Source: an uncultured Pseudomonadota bacterium (GTDB lineage: Bacteria; Desulfobacterota_B; Binatia; UBA9968). From it: 7,940 bases of DNA. Positions within the stretch are counted from its first letter, which is position 1, and each line of letters starts with the position of its first letter. The stretch lies in assembly GCA_946478635.1 (NCBI GenBank), contig CAMLCX010000208.1:1-7940 (forward strand), given 5' to 3'. The notes beneath the pieces were generated by a model. The model was not told the origin of the DNA and did no database searches. It saw nothing but the letters and a program-made list of their open reading frames with translations. Below are positions 1-5,299 of this stretch, one piece after another. A program made the position numbers and the translations under genes.

Positions 1-39
1 GTAAAACAGTTTGAGGATCTGTGGGCAAAAGCGTCGTGA
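1..39 (+). CDS. C-terminal end of an upstream gene (partial)
   Basis: Frame 1 is open from the window edge and reads VKQFEDLWAKAS followed by TGA at 37-39. The short charged, amphipathic tail looks like the end of a real protein. The next gene starts 36 bp later on the same strand behind a good ribosome binding site, so the two could be co-transcribed. Too little is visible to name a family. Confidence 0.4.
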   Translation, partial: VKQFEDLWAKAS

Positions 40-75
40 GGCAAAGGTTTTGATCTTCCGAACTGGAGGTGTGCC

Positions 76-1053
76 ATGACAACGACGGGAAAAGAAAATC
101 AGGCGCTTCATCTCGCCACCCACTCGGGCTGGTATCGCTTCGAAAGGCGCGGCGCAGAATGGGTTCAAGCCGATCGCGCGCTCACGTTCTGGCAGATGAG
201 CTGCATCCAGGTCGACCCGGATGATTCCCAGCACCTCTACATCGGCACCGAGCACTCCGGCATGTTCGTCACCGCCGACGGCGGCAAGGAATGGCTCCGC
301 GCCAATCCCAACGTGCCCTGCCTTACCATGTCGGCGATGCTCGCGCTGTCCGGCAAGCTCTTGGTCGGTACCATGCCCGCGGCGTTATATTACACCGCCA
401 CCGGCTCCGGCTGGCAGGAGCTTAAAGGCGTTCGCCAGGGCGCCGCGGGTGGCGTGTTTCCGCCCAATCCCGACTTTCCCGCCCGCACGCGCGTGCTGGC
501 GAAAGCAACCCACGATGGCGGGCGGCTCTTTGCCGGCATCGAAGTCGCGGGTATTCTCACCAGCGATGACGACGGTCAGAGCTGGCAGAGCGCCAATGAA
601 GGTTTGACCGATCCGGACATCCATCAAATCCTGCCGTCCAGGAAAACTCCGGGGCTGGTGGTCACTGCATGCGGCGAGGGCGTTTCGCGCAGCACCGACG
701 GCGGCAGCCACTGGCAGAAAGTCACCCCGGACGGCAATCGCACCTACGGCAACGCCCTGGCCGAGGATGGCGCAGGAAACATTTTTTTGGGCATCACGCA
801 GGACCGGCCGCGTACCTGGACGCGCGCCGGGCGGGCAAAGACGGCGATCTTTAAATCCACCGACGGCGCCAACTGGGAATTGCTGACGGAAAACATGTCC
901 GGCGGCGTCATGGACGTATGCGCCGCCCCCGAGGGCACGGGAGTATTCGCCGCGACCGCCGACGGCGAAGTGGTCGCGGTGACCGCGGCCGGCGAAAGCA
1001 AAACGATCGTTGACGGACTGCCGTGCATCACGGCAATGGCGATCGGCGCGTAG
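76..1053 (+). CDS. BNR/Asp-box repeat beta-propeller protein
   Basis: A 325-residue protein with repeated Asp-box motifs (S/T-x-D-x-G-x-x-W type): TADGGKEW at about 66-73, SDDDGQSW at 163-170, STDGGSHW at 206-213 and STDGANW at 261-267. Each sits on a turn after a strand such as LYIGTEHSGMFV or GVSRSTDG, the layout of sialidase-like, YCF48-like or VPS10-like propellers. No signal peptide or membrane segment is visible, so it is probably cytoplasmic, unlike many exported BNR proteins. Catalytic sialidase residues (the FRIP motif and arginine triad) are not apparent, so an enzymatic role is not supported. The ATG at 76 follows GGAGG at 65-69 with a 6-nt spacer, which fixes the start. It converges on the flavin reductase gene with only 51 bp between the two stops. 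Proteins of this type are often annotated as glycosyl hydrolase or exo-alpha-sialidase; that name should not be read as function here. Confidence 0.85.
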   Translation: MTTTGKENQALHLATHSGWYRFERRGAEWVQADRALTFWQMSCIQVDPDDSQHLYIGTEHSGMFVTADGGKEWLRANPNVPCLTMSAMLALSGKLLVGTMPAALYYTATGSGWQELKGVRQGAAGGVFPPNPDFPARTRVLAKATHDGGRLFAGIEVAGILTSDDDGQSWQSANEGLTDPDIHQILPSRKTPGLVVTACGEGVSRSTDGGSHWQKVTPDGNRTYGNALAEDGAGNIFLGITQDRPRTWTRAGRAKTAIFKSTDGANWELLTENMSGGVMDVCAAPEGTGVFAATADGEVVAVTAAGESKTIVDGLPCITAMAIGA

Positions 1054-1104
1054 CAGCGGTTTCGGTTAAAAACCCGAGACTCGAAGAGACCCGAGACCCG
1101 AGAC
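1054..1104. repeat. Short direct repeats between convergent genes
   Basis: The unit ACCCGAGACTC occurs at 1072-1082 and again at 1096-1106, with a partial copy ACCCGAGAC at 1089-1097 overlapping the second. The last copy supplies the TGA stop of the leftward flavin reductase gene (TCA at 1105-1107 on the + strand). The repeat fills most of the spacer between two convergent genes. No clear terminator hairpin with a T-tract is seen here. Confidence 0.6.
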
Positions 1105-1593
1105 TCAGGCCGGCTCCGAAGCCGGGAGGCGCTGGTATCTTCCCTTGAAGAACAGCAGCGGCCGCTCGCCGGTCGCGCTGGCGTCAATGATCTCACCGAC
1201 CACGATCGTGTGATCGCCGCCGTCGTGGCATTGGGCGATCTTGCATTCGATATAGCCGAGGCCGCCGTCGATGATCGCCGCCCCGTTACTGCCGGCACGC
1301 CACTTCAAGCCGGCAAACTTGTCGGCTCCCTTGGTGGCGAAGCGCCGCGAAATTTCTTCCTGATCTTCGCCGAGGAAATTCACCGTGAAACCGTTTTGCG
1401 CCTCGAAACAGGTGTAGCACGTCGCGCCCTTGTCGACGCTGATCAGCACCAAGGGCGGATTCAGGGACAATGACATGAACGCATTGGCGGTAAGGCCGTT
1501 CGGCGCGCCCTCCTTGTCCGTGGTCGTAATAATCGTCACACCAGTGGCGAAGTGTCCCATCACCCGGCGCAGCTCTTGTGGTTCGATCGGCAT
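1105..1593 (-). CDS. Flavin reductase family protein (FMN-binding split barrel)
   Basis: A 162-residue protein starting MPIEPQELRRVMGHFATGVT. It matches the flavin_reduct (HpaC/RutF-like) family: the N-terminal FATGVTIITT segment, the FMN-contacting stretch NGLTANAFMSLSLNPP at about 32-47, LVLISVDKG just after it, and the GDHTIVVGEI motif at about 126-135. Length agrees with the family (about 160-180). Such proteins either reduce FMN/FAD with NAD(P)H to feed a partner monooxygenase or bind flavin for their own oxidoreductase reaction; no monooxygenase is in the window, so the partner is unknown. An upstream in-frame ATG at 1641 would add 16 residues (MALLAVYENLKRSRKI), but the family's conserved region begins at the chosen start, which has a modest GAGA-type ribosome binding site in the A-rich leader. 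The gene is divergent from the cupin gene and convergent with the BNR gene. Confidence 0.88.
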   Translation of the reverse strand: MPIEPQELRRVMGHFATGVTIITTTDKEGAPNGLTANAFMSLSLNPPLVLISVDKGATCYTCFEAQNGFTVNFLGEDQEEISRRFATKGADKFAGLKWRAGSNGAAIIDGGLGYIECKIAQCHDGGDHTIVVGEIIDASATGERPLLFFKGRYQRLPASEPA

Positions 1594-1643
1594 GATTTTT
1601 CTCGATCTTTTGAGATTTTCATAAACAGCTAGCAGAGCCACGC

Positions 1644-1655
1644 TGACACTGTCAA
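1644..1655 (-). promoter_or_regulatory. Putative -35 box overlapping an operator-like palindrome
   Basis: In the spacer between divergent genes, TGACACTGTCA (1644-1654) is a perfect 11-bp palindrome. Read leftward, 1655-1650 is TTGACA, a consensus -35 box pointing to the flavin reductase gene. The -10 match is poor (TAGCTG at an 18-nt spacing), so promoter assignment is tentative. A regulator bound to the palindrome could affect both genes; this is inference. Confidence 0.3.
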
Positions 1656-1704
1656 TCCAGGTGGACGCAGGCGCTCAGAAAATGCTAAAAACAGGGTATC
1701 CGAG

Positions 1705-1709
1705 GGAGG
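1705..1709 (+). promoter_or_regulatory. Strong Shine-Dalgarno deciding the cupin start
   Basis: GAGGGAGGT spans 1702-1710; its GGAGG core at 1705-1709 lies 5 nt before the ATG at 1715. This favours 1715 over the in-frame GTG at 1661, which would add 18 residues and lacks a comparable site. Confidence 0.7.
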
Positions 1710-1714
1710 TTTCC

Positions 1715-2269
1715 ATGGCCATACAAGAACGCAAAGCAGAGAGTACGCTGGATCGTTATATCGCAGAAGTGCGCGCCGCCTGGGGTGACGGCAAAGATCC
1801 TCAACTGCCGTTCAGGGTCGCCGCATCGATGGAGAAGCTATTCGCCTCGACCAACCCGGAAGATCCGTGGATGGCCGAGCTCATCCGCGACGGCAAACCG
1901 TCGCGTGAGCTTTATCGCGATCCCGAGCTCGGTTTTATCCAGATGGGGCACATCCACAAACAGGGGCACGGCAACAAGCCGCACGATCACGGGCCCTGCT
2001 GGGTCGTTTACGGCTCGTTCAAAGGCATCACCGAAATCACCAAGTACAGACGCACGGACGATGGCTCGCAGGAAGGCGTGGCGAAATTGGAAACGGAACG
2101 GCTCGACCGGCTCACGCCGGGCGTCGTTGTGCCGTATCTGCAGGGCGACATTCACTCGACCCATGCGGTCGAAGGTCCAGGGGTCGTGTTTCGCTTCTTG
2201 AGCTACGATCTCGATAAGATCGACCGCTACCGTTATAATTTGGAAAAACAGACGGTCGCGAAAGTGTAG
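1715..2269 (+). CDS. Cupin-fold protein, cysteine dioxygenase-like metal site
   Basis: A 184-residue protein. An alpha-helical N-terminal part (1-60) is followed by a small beta barrel with a His-x-His motif in KPHDHGPCWVVYG (H90, H92) and a downstream histidine in GDIHSTHAVEG (H147, with H150 close by). This His-x-His...His arrangement is what the cysteine/thiol dioxygenase-type cupins and the related predicted metal-dependent double-stranded beta-helix proteins use to bind Fe(II). A dioxygenase role on a small thiol or similar organic substrate is possible but not shown; the Cys-Tyr crosslink of mammalian cysteine dioxygenase cannot be assigned (C95 is only three residues after H92). The protein is soluble, with no signal peptide. 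The gene diverges from the flavin reductase gene, 121 bp apart, and no partner gene follows downstream. The start at 1715 is set by a strong Shine-Dalgarno sequence. Confidence 0.78.
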   Translation: MAIQERKAESTLDRYIAEVRAAWGDGKDPQLPFRVAASMEKLFASTNPEDPWMAELIRDGKPSRELYRDPELGFIQMGHIHKQGHGNKPHDHGPCWVVYGSFKGITEITKYRRTDDGSQEGVAKLETERLDRLTPGVVVPYLQGDIHSTHAVEGPGVVFRFLSYDLDKIDRYRYNLEKQTVAKV

Positions 2270-2353
2270 CCGCAACCAAAGGGAAACAGACACCTCACCG
2301 CGCGAAGGTCCCAGCGCGGCGGAGCCACAACCAAAAAAGTAGAGACGAAGATT

Positions 2354-2434
2354 TCACCACGAAGGCACGAAGGACACGAAGGAATTGGATGATAAAAACT
2401 CCGAACTTCGTGCTCTTCGTGACCTTCGTGGTGA
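2354..2434. repeat. CACGAAG-type inverted repeat element
   Basis: The left arm (2354-2381) begins TCACCACGAAGG and contains three CACGAAG copies at 8- to 9-bp steps. The right arm (2406-2434) is its reverse complement apart from one indel and two substitutions, with a 24-nt loop. Repeats built on the same words (ACCACGAAGG, CTTCGTGGT) are common between genes in many environmental bacterial genomes. RNA read from either strand could form a long hairpin. No coding capacity is credible. Confidence 0.85.
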
Positions 2435-2452
2435 GGTCGAATTGTCCTGTAG

Positions 2453-2677
2453 CCCGACGACATCCGCGTCTATCCCGGCCATGACTATCGGGAGGCGGTT
2501 TCCTCCCTGGGCGACGAGAAGCAAAAGAACCCCCGCATGTTGATCGCAACCCAGGATGAGTTCGTCCATTTTATGACTTCGCGCAAGCCTCCCCTGCCCC
2601 GCAAGATTCAGGAAGCGCTCGAATGGAACCGCACGCCGATCCAGGGAACGCAGCGAGGCGGAGGCGAAGGGATATAA
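2453..2677 (+). pseudogene. C-terminal remnant of a metallo-beta-lactamase-fold hydrolase (persulfide dioxygenase/glyoxalase II-like)
   Basis: This reading frame encodes 74 residues starting PDDIRVYPGHDYREAVSSLG and then NPRM, DEFVHFM, PPLPRKIQEAL, ending at TAA 2675-2677. VYPGHDY carries the C-terminal metal-ligand histidine of MBL-fold hydrolases. The following pattern, an E-rich turn, NPR, EEFV and P-x-P-x-KI, matches the C-terminus of ETHE1-like persulfide dioxygenases and related hydroxyacylglutathione hydrolase-like proteins. The N-terminal two thirds, including the HxHxDH motif, is absent. In frame, a TAG stop at 2450-2452 immediately precedes the fragment, and the CACGAAG inverted repeat ends 18 bp upstream. 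The only internal ATGs lie after the YPGHDY motif. I infer a gene truncated by rearrangement or repeat insertion. The family match is by eye and is fairly strong. Confidence 0.72.
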
Positions 2678-2691
2678 GATCGGGTTTGAAT

Positions 2692-2720
2692 GAACTACCC
2701 GGCAGCAAGCTACGGGGTAT
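2692..2720. repeat. Short hairpin repeat, copy A
   Basis: The segment includes ACCCGGCAGCAAGCTACGGGGT, an imperfect hairpin. It resembles copy B at 2844-2874 in the same orientation: GCAGCAAGCT is shared exactly, then (A/G)CGGGG, then (T/A)AT. The two copies flank the MITE-like element. Confidence 0.6.
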
Positions 2721-2751
2721 CACAAGAACACGACGGAAAGTATCCCAAAGG

Positions 2752-2829
2752 CGTCACCCCCGAATGTTTCTATCGGGGGTCCAGTTCCGGATCCGCCTGG
2801 ATTCCCGCTTAAAACATGCGGGAATGACG
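2752..2829. repeat. MITE-like palindromic element (CGTCA...TGACG)
   Basis: The 78-bp unit is bounded by CGTCACCCCCG (2752-2762) and CGGGAATGACG (2819-2829), which match 9 of 11 as inverted ends. Each half also folds on itself: ACCCCCGA 2756-2763 with TCGGGGGT 2773-2780, and ATTCCCGC 2801-2808 with GCGGGAAT 2818-2825, both perfect 8-bp stems with 9-nt loops. This is the layout of the widespread GGATTCCCGC/GCGGGAATGAC intergenic repeat. No transposase is encoded. Confidence 0.75.
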
Positions 2830-2843
2830 GTCTTCGGAAAGAA

Positions 2844-2885
2844 ATCAACTTAACGCAGCAAGCTGCGGGGAATATGACCCGCAGC
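2844..2885. repeat. Short hairpin repeat, copy B, with alternative pairing
   Basis: CGCAGC (2854-2859) can pair with GCTGCG (2862-2867). The overlapping GCTGCGGG (2862-2869) can instead pair perfectly with CCCGCAGC (2878-2885) across an 8-nt loop. The two folds exclude each other. The 5' part resembles copy A at 2692-2720. It lies about 140 bp before the recQ start. Confidence 0.55.
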
Positions 2886-3023
2886 GATTCAACAACATGT
2901 AAGGGACATTGCCGACGCTGTCGACCAGGCAACGCCGTCAAGCCTGATCGAAATAAACTGCTAAGACTCGCTCTCAACAGCAAATTCCTTGCGAGTGCGC
3001 GTGTCTATGGTATTTCTACGGTA

Positions 3024-4871
3024 ATGAGTTCCGATCAAATCAGCGCCGGCATTATTGCCACCGTCCGCCGTTACTGGGGATATTCCGAATTGCGACCGCT
3101 GCAAGAGGAGGCGATTCTGGCGGGACTGCAGCAGCGCGACTCGCTGGTGGTCATGCCCACCGGCGGCGGCAAGTCGCTTTGCTATCAAGTTCCCGCCGAG
3201 CTGGCCCAGCGTACCGATATCGTGGTCTCGCCGCTGATCTCGTTGATGAAGGATCAGGTCGACGGCTTGCGCGAGTGCGGCTATCCAGCGGCGGCGCTTT
3301 ATAGCGGCATGCCCGCCCATGCGGTCCACGAGACCGAAGAACAATTTGCCGCGGGCCGCTATCGGCTGCTGTTCGTCGCCCCTGAGCGGCTGCTCATGCC
3401 GCATTTTTTACAGCTCGCGGAACGCGTCGGCATACGCGCTTTCGCCATCGACGAGGCGCATTGCATCAGTCACTGGGGTCACGACTTCCGGCCCGAGTAC
3501 CGGCGTCTGGCTGAGATCAAGAGCCGCTTCCCGCAGGCGAGCGTGCACGCCTACACGGCGACCGCAACCGAACGCGTGCGGACCGATATCGCGGCGCAAT
3601 TGCGGCTCAAGAACCCGGCGATTCTCGTCGGCACCTTTGACCGGCCGAATCTGGTCTATCGAGTGGTTCCGCGCACCGATGCGCGCGCCCAGACGCTCGA
3701 AGTCTTGCGGCGCCACGCGGGCCAAGCCGCCATTGTTTATTGCATCAGCCGCAGGGACACCGAATCAATGGCGGCATTTTTACAAGGGAACCGCTTGCGC
3801 GCCGCCTTTTATCACGCCGGCATGGAAGCCGACGAGCGCCGCCGCACCCAGGATGACTTTGCCGCGGAAAGCATCGACGTGGTCGCTGCGACAGTGGCCT
3901 TCGGCATGGGCATCGACCGCAGCGACGTTCGCTGTGTGATCCACGCGGCGATGCCCAAATCCGTCGAGCATTATCAGCAGGAAACAGGCCGCGCCGGACG
4001 GGATGGATTGGAAGCCGAGTGCGTGCTGCTCTATTCCGCTGCCGATGTGCTGCGCTGGGAATCGCTCATCGAGAAAAGCGCCACGGACGCCAAGGAGCCC
4101 GCCGAGGTGATCGGCGCGGCGCGCCAGCTGCTCGACCACATGCGCCGGGTGTGCGCCGGCGTCGATTGCCGGCACCGCAAATTGTCCGAATATTTCGGCC
4201 AGGCCTATGCGAAAACCAACTGCGAAGCCTGCGATGTTTGCTTGAAGGAAGTCGAAGGGCTGGAAGACGCCACGGTCACCGCGCAGAAAATCCTGTCCTG
4301 CGTGGCGCGCGCCGGCGAACGCTTCGGCGCCGAGCATATCGTTGATATTCTGCTCGGCGCCAACACCGAGCGGATCCGCCGTTGGCGGCATGAAGCGCTG
4401 AGTACCTACGCCCTGATGAAAGACACGCCGCGCCCCACGCTCACCAATTTGATCTATCAGCTCATCGACAATGGCTTGCTCGAGCGCACTGCCGATGAGC
4501 GTCCCGTGCTGCGTTTGAGCCAAGCCTCGCGGGAGGTCCTGCGAGGCGATCGCAGCGTCCAACTGTTGCAGCCAAAAACCAAAGTCAAAAAGACCCGCAT
4601 CGAAGAAAAATCCTGGGGCAACGTTAACGAAGGATTGTTCGAGGCTCTGCGAAAACTTAGACGTCAACTCGCCAGCGAACGCGGCGTGCCCGCATATGTC
4701 TTGTTCAACGATGCGACATTGCGCGAAATGGCACGAGTCAGACCCGGATCATCACGCTCGCTTCTCGACATTCGCGGCGTCGGCGAGCGCAAGCTGGCTG
4801 CTCTTGGAGAACCTTTTCTTGAAGTTATCTCAACCTATTGTCGAGAAAATCGTTTGCCGTTGGATGTGTAA
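3024..4871 (+). CDS. recQ: ATP-dependent DNA helicase RecQ
   Basis: A 615-residue RecQ helicase, close to the usual ~610. RecQ is a 3'-to-5' DNA helicase acting in recombination and replication-fork repair. All parts are present: the N-terminal aromatic-loop region with LRPLQEEAI, Walker A MPTGGGKSL (K50), DEAH box at 143-146 followed by CISHWGHDFRPEY, motif III TATATE near 178-183, motifs V and VI (AFGMGIDRSDV; QQETGRAGRDG at 318-328), the zinc-binding cysteines C382, C400, C403 and C406, an RQC winged-helix domain at about 415-510, and an HRDC domain at about 533-610 containing LLDIRGVGERKLAALG. The ATG at 3024 gives the family N-terminus. An in-frame ATG at 2874 would add 50 residues with no resemblance to RecQ, encoded by repeat-derived sequence, and is rejected. 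The chosen start has no clear Shine-Dalgarno sequence (only TACGG), so translation may be modest. It stands alone between repeat-rich spacers, convergent with the Kelch gene. Confidence 0.96.
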   Translation: MSSDQISAGIIATVRRYWGYSELRPLQEEAILAGLQQRDSLVVMPTGGGKSLCYQVPAELAQRTDIVVSPLISLMKDQVDGLRECGYPAAALYSGMPAHAVHETEEQFAAGRYRLLFVAPERLLMPHFLQLAERVGIRAFAIDEAHCISHWGHDFRPEYRRLAEIKSRFPQASVHAYTATATERVRTDIAAQLRLKNPAILVGTFDRPNLVYRVVPRTDARAQTLEVLRRHAGQAAIVYCISRRDTESMAAFLQGNRLRAAFYHAGMEADERRRTQDDFAAESIDVVAATVAFGMGIDRSDVRCVIHAAMPKSVEHYQQETGRAGRDGLEAECVLLYSAADVLRWESLIEKSATDAKEPAEVIGAARQLLDHMRRVCAGVDCRHRKLSEYFGQAYAKTNCEACDVCLKEVEGLEDATVTAQKILSCVARAGERFGAEHIVDILLGANTERIRRWRHEALSTYALMKDTPRPTLTNLIYQLIDNGLLERTADERPVLRLSQASREVLRGDRSVQLLQPKTKVKKTRIEEKSWGNVNEGLFEALRKLRRQLASERGVPAYVLFNDATLREMARVRPGSSRSLLDIRGVGERKLAALGEPFLEVISTYCRENRLPLDV

Positions 4872-4878
4872 GTGTTCC

Positions 4879-5040
4879 GAATGCTTCCCTAGCCTAGGGC
4901 TGCTGCAAAAACCCCGTCAGAGTCCTTCGACGGGGCTCAGGACGAACGGAGGGATATGGAGATCATTGTGGATTTTCCGTTCTGCTGAGCTTGTCGAAGC
5001 ATGAGGGTCTCGAAGCATTCCTAAACCTTTTTCAGCAGCC
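4879..5040. repeat. Nested inverted-repeat element after recQ
   Basis: Three nested pairs are visible. GGCTGCTGCAAAA (from 4898) pairs with TTTTTCAGCAGCC (5028-5040) with one mismatch. GAATGCTTC (4879-4887) is matched perfectly by GAAGCATTC (5012-5020). The inner arms CTTCGACGGGGCTCAG...ACGGA (4925-4950) and TCCGTTCTGCTGAGCTTGTC (4976-4995, continuing to 4999) are imperfect complements. The inner words CTTCGACAAGCTCAG and GACGAACGGA belong to a common intergenic repeat type. The element has no protein-coding potential. Confidence 0.72.
4907..4935 (-). terminator. Rho-independent terminator, leftward
   Basis: On the minus strand, CCCCGTC, a 10-nt loop and GACGGGG are followed at once by TTTTTGC. 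The 7-bp stem is perfect (4912-4918 with 4929-4935 on the + strand) and the T-tract is at 4911-4907. It would stop transcription from the Kelch gene before it enters the end of recQ. On the + strand the hairpin has no following T-tract. Confidence 0.6.
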
Positions 5041-5095
5041 TGCCAGTGTGGCGTATCTGACATTCGTTGAATAATTGCTACAGCGTTCGGGTCAA

Positions 5096-5170
5096 AAATC
5101 TTCCCTTTCCCTTTTCCAAAGAGGGGTGAGAATAATTCCCCCTTTGGAAAAGGGGGATCAAGGGGGATTT
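5096..5170. repeat. AAATCCCCCTT/AAGGGGGATTT inverted repeat
   Basis: The left arm (5096-5121: AAATCTTCCC...TTTTCCAAAG) and right arm (5142-5170: CTTTGGAAAAGGGGGATCAA then GGGGGATTT) are inverted copies with one 2-bp gap and a few substitutions, around a 20-nt loop. This is the well-known intergenic repeat built on CCCCCTTTTCCAAAGGGGG. An open frame across it (5075-5269) reads as low-complexity repeat translation and is not a gene. Confidence 0.78.
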
Positions 5171-5299
5171 GGGCGTGATTTCAGCCACTGCCATGTGCCA
5201 CAGCCGGCACAACAAGCGCCAGTAGTATTCCAAGAAGTTGGCGATCGGACACCACGCTCACCTCGATAAATCATCGAACCAAAACATTTTACTATCCGC

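Larger units (their letters stand above)
2270..3023. other. 754-bp repeat-rich intergenic region before recQ
   Basis: No intact gene is seen. In order, the region holds a perfect 6-bp GC hairpin (CCGCGC 2298-2303 / GCGCGG 2314-2319, no T-tract), the CACGAAG inverted repeat, a decayed hydrolase remnant, a short hairpin repeat, a MITE-like element, a second copy of the short repeat and the recQ leader. No convincing sigma-70 promoter for recQ was found. Confidence 0.7.
4872..5299. other. 428-bp intergenic region between convergent genes
   Basis: This stretch between the ends of recQ (+) and the Kelch gene (-) holds two inverted-repeat elements (4879-5040 and 5096-5170) and a leftward terminator candidate. 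In 5171-5299 I see no gene, repeat or RNA that I can support. Confidence 0.7.

Noticed and set aside
744..1298. A 184-codon minus-strand open frame spanning the BNR gene end and the flavin reductase gene
   Set aside because: It overlaps two well-supported genes in another frame and its Ser/Ala/Pro/Arg-rich product resembles no protein family.
2233..2569. Minus-strand open frames across the CACGAAG repeat
   Set aside because: Products such as FLRVLRAFVVK are the usual translations of this repeat, not a conserved protein.
2874..3023. A 50-residue N-terminal extension of RecQ with a CxxxCxxC pattern
   Set aside because: It begins within repeat-derived sequence, has no ribosome binding site, and RecQ homologues start at about the ATG at 3024; the cysteines look incidental.
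3780..4667. A 295-codon open frame antisense to recQ
   Set aside because: It is a shadow of the GC-rich recQ coding frame, with low-complexity composition and no family resemblance.
5075..5269. A 64-codon + strand open frame
   Set aside because: It reads through the AAGGGGGATTT repeat (LEKGDQGGFG is its typical translation) and has no ribosome binding site or homology visible to me.
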